From positions 1 through 64,000 of the forward strand of contig JADRCO010000021.1 in assembly GCA_021464525.1 (NCBI GenBank): a stretch of DNA of 64,000 nt. Reading direction: 5' to 3'. Position numbers and translations under genes: made by a program. Positions 59,855 to 64,000 of this stretch are shown here, piece after piece. The stretch is from Rhizophagus sp. LPA8_4_AMF (taxonomy: Eukaryota; Glomeromycota; Glomeromycetes; Glomerales; Glomeraceae). Each line of letters begins with the position of its first letter. The stretch's first letter is position 1. Under the pieces are notes generated by a model. That model did no database searches. It was given only the letters and a program-made list of their open reading frames with translations, and had not been told where the DNA came from.

Positions 59855-60040
59855 TATAGCGGTTGTCCGCGGATACGGACATCCGTCAGTATTATAATCT
59901 CGGATTTTCTGCGGATCATCCGTGGATCAAAAATAGTATCCACTATCTGCGGATACGGATAGACGGATGGAAATTATCCGCGGATTGAAACTATACATGA
60001 TCCGATAGTTCCGTTCCGTATCTTTCCGATAATTACCGGT
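59855..60040. repeat. Cluster of CGGAT/ATCCG motifs, probable MITE end or element
   Basis: At least ten CGGAT motifs in both orientations lie within about 140 bases, including CCGCGGAT and GCGGATACGGAT. This density stands out in AT-rich DNA and resembles the subterminal repeats of hAT-type elements. Terminal inverted repeats are not clear, so limits are approximate. Confidence 0.55.
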
Positions 60041-60120
60041 ATAAAAATCAAAGGACGAATTTATCCTACCATGTATAAATAAATTTTTTAAAGTATGTCA
60101 CGTGATAGTTCAATTGAGGG

Positions 60121-60306
60121 CTAGGTTATTATCTGACACATACTATTTTCACGTGTTAGTGCATAACGCTGTAATGCGGGCCAAAAGTCGCGTGATCGCG
60201 AAATATTTTTTTCCGGTGTCACTGGTAAATCAAGTAAATCAAGGGACATATCTAATACTTTGTGTGACTTAAATTGACACAACGCCCGAATTACCTTTTT
60301 AGGCAA
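60121..60306 (-). CDS. Small coding-like fragment, unrecognised
   Basis: The minus strand is open for about 77 codons back to 60354. The conservative part (ALCQFKSHKVLDMSLDLLDL ... SRSRDFWPALQRYALTREN) has balanced composition unlike the surrounding AT-rich frames. The first in-frame ATG lies inside (LDM), so the 61-residue limit uses a TTG; a full gene would need an upstream exon (an ATAG acceptor precedes the open stretch). It shares its upstream region with the SPRY gene promoter. Its identity is unknown, and it may be a gene remnant. Confidence 0.3.
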   Translation of the reverse strand: MPKKVIRALCQFKSHKVLDMSLDLLDLPVTPEKNISRSRDFWPALQRYALTRENSMCQIIT

Positions 60307-60395
60307 GTAAGCTGCTTTCCATATAAATACACAATTTTTCTTGATTTCTTTATCCTATTTGTATTTTACCTTAAAAATAAAATAAATTTTCTGAT

Positions 60396-61518
60396 ATGGA
60401 CGAAAAAAATAATATCTGTATTCCATCATATTTAAGGTTCTCCCCAGCTTATAATTATATAAATTCTAATAAAATTAAATTACCAACTAAATTAAATGCA
60501 AATGATTCTTCAAAATGGTTAAAAGTGAGTGGTGATGGATTAACAATTGTTTATAGAGGAGGTAAGAAAAATAATTTTTTGTTTTTTTATTTTTGACTTT
60601 TTATTTTATTTATTTTTTTTTTAAAAAAAATATCAAATAATTTAAAAACATCAATAGTTCACTTAGATCTTAGATATAGTTATGTTGGTTCTATAAGAGC
60701 AAATCATTATGTACCACCTGAAGTTGGATTATTTTATTATGAAATAAATATAATTGATAAAGGTACGTGTGGGTTAGTATCAAATATCAATCAAATTAAT
60801 ATTAAATTTTAAAATCAAATAACCATGATAACATTATTGTTATTCTCAATATAATTAGGATTATGGGACTTGGATTTTGTGAACCAAATGTACGATTAGG
60901 TACTATGCCAGGTAAATATATTATAATTTTCTTTTTTTTCCTCATTTAAACTTTATTTAATAAATATACATACATTTTTTTTTATATCAAATAGGATGGG
61001 ATTATAAATCATATGGATATCATGGAGATGATGGTAAAAAATTTGCATCATCGGGTAAAGGTAGTAATTATGGTCCAACATATACTACCGGTGATACAGT
61101 TGGCGTTGGAGTTAATTTTTATAACAATACAATATTTTTCACTAAGAACGGTATACATTTAGGTAATTAATTTCTTTTCATCAAAATTTATTGTCGTTTT
61201 TTTTATTATTATTATTTAGCTCTCGCGTCTAAAATTATTTTAAACATAACTATTAGGAACAGCATTTACTCATGTTGAAAGTAATACTCTATATCCTGTG
61301 ATTGGTATGAGAAGTTTAAGAGAATGCGTTTTAGTAAATTTTGGACAAAAGCAATTTATGTTTGATATTGATCAATATATACAAGTAAGTATAAAAAAAT
61401 AATATCGGTATAATTAATTGTGCATAATAATGTATAATTTATTTATTAAAAAAAAAATACTATATTATTATTTTTTATATTTTAGAAAGTTATTAATGAA
61501 ATATCTGATGAAAAATAG
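60396..61518 (+). CDS. SPRY-domain protein, RanBP9/10-like
   Basis: Six exons, 218 aa: 60396-60561, 60658-60766, 60859-60911, 60995-61162, 61257-61384, 61486-61518. The SPRY (B30.2-like) domain covers most of the protein, with the hallmark run [33 protein letters not shown] and [13 protein letters not shown] of the RanBP9/Gid1 type. RanBP9/Gid1 proteins also carry LisH/CTLH/CRA domains after SPRY; none is present here, so this is a stand-alone SPRY protein. SPRY domains bind short peptides, often as substrate adaptors of ubiquitin ligases; the partner is unknown. The exon 2 donor is uncertain: the frame needs the weak GTGTGG site at 60767, while a better GTACGT site at 60763 would break the frame. 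Confidence 0.85.
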
Positions 61519-63858
61519 TGAACAAAAGCAAAATTTTACTTAACTTGAGCATTATTAATTCTAGTAGAAATTTTTAATTTATTTTGTCATGAATTAAAAA
61601 ATAATAAAAGTAATGTATATATGAAATATTATTTGAATATTTTCATGATCTTATTATAATTAATGATTCCATTTATATAATGTTATTTGGTTTTTTGTCA
61701 TTCTCACCATCTTTCTTCTTTCGATTTAATTGATTTGAACAGAAATAATTCCAGATTCGTTCCGTGCTTAAGTTTATGATAAGATACTTGTTTCATTTAT
61801 CGCTTGTGATACTGATCAAATTATCAACCCCTTTAATGTTTAGGTAAATCATTTTATCAACGATCAAACTTTATCAATAATATCGCTTTATGAATAGAAA
61901 GACGATATAATTATGGATCATTAATAAAATTAAATAATGATTCTTCCACAGAAAATATCATCCAAGTGTTTGAAGAAATCATAAACGAAAATGTACACCA
62001 AAAGACTTTAACGAAATTATGAAATTGTAGAATTTCGATCAGACACCAAGATTTTTTTTATTTTATAAGATGTTGGCGTAATAATGCGTAATTGTTTTTT
62101 TTTTTTTTATATAAAAAAAACAGTTAAATGGTTAGTAACATTTTAATTCACATAATTATCTCATTTTATTATTTATTTATCTTTAACGGAAAAAAAAAGA
62201 AATCATAAGTTAGTAATACAATATAATGAACATCAACAGTAACGTTAATAAAATTTTCGTAACACAATTGGTCGAATTTTTACTTTTATTATTCCCCTTT
62301 TTTATGACATAATAATAGTTATATTAATAAAAAAAGATAATTCCGATGATTACCGTAAGGGAAGTTACAAAAATAGGTTACGATATGAACGTACTAAATA
62401 GATGACTATTAACTATTTATCTAAAATCGACGTTCACGTAAAGTACTATTCTTCTTTTACTTCAAAAAGAGAATCCAGGAGACTACAGTTCTTCAAAAAA
62501 GAAACATAGAAAGGAATCAGTAGATTACAGTTGAAAGTCGAACGAAAAATTCTAAAATATTACTGAGATGTCTATTAATATTGCAAATGCAAAAGATTTT
62601 TGACTTTTTGCGATATTAACCATCCTAAGCATGTCTGATTTGTATGTTAACCAGTGAGGATGATGCTAGCCGAGGTCTTGGTGACGTCCAATGAATAAAA
62701 ACTGAATGAACTATTTTGCAAAGTTTTAAAAGTATGATTGTCTTTTATGCTTATCTCAAAGAACAAATTAAGGAAATGAAAGCGAAACTTCGTTGGTATT
62801 GACGCAAATGACCTCAGATTAGGGATAGAATAAAATCGAAAGATTTTGAAAGACAGTCGAAAGGAATAGTAGTGATAATAGGGATTTATAACAGTAGGAA
62901 ATTATACGCCCTAGTCCTCAAACTTTATACGGTAAATGATGATGTATTGTGGCTAGATATTAGTCGTCATTATATAATGATAAAAGTAAAATAATAAAAA
63001 TACTCAAAGATGGAACCCTGGAAGAGATTTTCTAGAAACGAAACAGTCTTCATATGTCATATGAATTATGATACCAGTTACCAATTTTATTTGGTAATCG
63101 ATCAGTATTAAAAAATCGCTCGATAGAGAACTTTGTCCTCAAATGTTACATAAAGATTTGCACAAATATCATATATTTTTTTATTAAATATAACAGATAA
63201 ATCTCGGTTAACAACAGTAATAAGATATTTGAACGTACAAAATAAATGTCTATTAATATTAATTCCGATATGGACATTATTAATATTAACCAACTATCTA
63301 CCCTAAATCGACGTTCATATGAGAGTTCCTTTTTTATTTAATAAATTCTTTTTTTTAATTTTTGGTCCATTTTTTTGAAAAATTTATAAATATTTTTTAA
63401 AAACAAAATTTTTTTCAGTTCTAAAATGTTACGGAGAGTCGGAGTCTTGGAGACGTCTATTAATACGTGGAAAAGATAATCTGCAAGTATTAACCAACTA
63501 TCTGCATTGCGAAGGAAACGAAGGTCTGCTTCGAATATTAACAGAAGGACGATACTAGTTAAATGTCCATTACTTGAGGAATGTTTGATGAATATAAAAT
63601 TTACGGTAAATGATGTATTATGACTACTTGACCCACACTTGACCCACAAGGTCAAATTAATTTGAAGTCCAAAACTGAAGAGAATGGTTATTATAAAGAC
63701 TCCGACAAGAAATCATAAAAGCAACTTTAGTAGTCATTATTAATGATAAAAAGAAAGGAATAATATGATAAAAGGAGTGGAGCGTCTATATTTATATTGC
63801 TCAGTGATGTTTTTTTTTTTGAAAAAAAAAAAAAAAAAAATTTTTTTTTTGCTTTAGA

Positions 63859-63895
<37 letters not shown>

Positions 63896-64000
63896 TTTTA
63901 TTTTCGCATGGGAATTTTTTTTTTTTTTTAAAAAAAAAAAAAATCTGGCAGGTTTATATAGGGCCTCTGAATATACGTTCGTCGTGATAATTGATGTGAT
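61519..64000. other. Intergenic region ending in long T-run/A-run tracts
   Basis: A loosely repeated segment with AAATCGACGTTCA recurs near 62424 and 63305, together with GATATT-AACCA and GACGTC strings (62610-62690; 63440-63500), suggesting old duplicated non-coding sequence. Minus-strand frames at 63108-63293 and 63338-63655 have no motif. Positions 63808-63942 hold three T-run/A-run junctions of 25-40 bases. No gene is supported. Confidence 0.4.

Overview
The window is eukaryotic, very AT-rich and intron-dense (short introns of about 55-110 bp with GTAAGT/GTATGT donors and TAG/CAG acceptors). Two kinase genes and a kinase remnant, many small inverted-repeat (MITE-like) elements and long T-run/A-run junctions accompany fungal housekeeping genes. 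Together this suggests an arbuscular mycorrhizal fungus of the Rhizophagus type (Glomeromycotina). That assignment is inference from style and gene content, not from a marker gene. I saw no rRNA, no convincing tRNA, no CRISPR array and no retroelement.

Layout. 1-4300: AT-rich sequence, a doubtful two-exon gene and a duplicated C/T-rich region holding a 39-bp/117-bp higher-order tandem repeat. 4924-8402 (-): a 21-exon KEX1-type serine carboxypeptidase whose most conserved segment is split over micro-exons of 19, 10 and 6 nt. 9480-10499 (+): a single-exon seven-TM, RTA1-like membrane protein. 11257-13835 (+): ten-exon mitochondrial dihydroxy-acid dehydratase (ILV3). 15890-23355: two ~2.9-kb inverted arms around a ~1.6-kb spacer holding a MITE. 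24113-28005 and 36197-40027 (+): two paralogous eight-exon genes for ~1100-aa proteins with a WD40-like N-terminus and a TRP/ion-transport-like C-terminus. Between them lie a 5'-incomplete kinase (-), MITEs and a tandem-repeat array. 52559-53842 (+): a kinase gene interrupted by a stop at the APE glutamate. 60396-61518 (+): a six-exon SPRY protein of RanBP9/10 type. The remainder is intergenic sequence with inverted-repeat elements.

The most unusual content is a dispersed family of tiny, intronless, arginine-rich genes (45-68 codons). They share a central NDxTLRRIxNLPxQN-like block and a C-terminal NxFxNQLFNGSPFY motif. Six full members plus one with an altered C-terminus-proximal tail are clear (15335, 17413, 21938-, 42309-, 46204, 49768, 57799), with one weak relative (44935) and one decayed copy (56847). 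Several have a TATA box 40-95 bp upstream, and four have an ACGCGT hexamer 58-70 nt past the stop. The pair carried on the two inverted arms stayed open with mostly synonymous change. I know no described family with this signature, and its function is unknown.

The recognisable housekeeping genes (KEX1-like, ILV3, SPRY) are not functionally linked. The two channel genes are a dispersed tandem pair from one duplication, and the kinases belong to the expanded kinase repertoire typical of these fungi.
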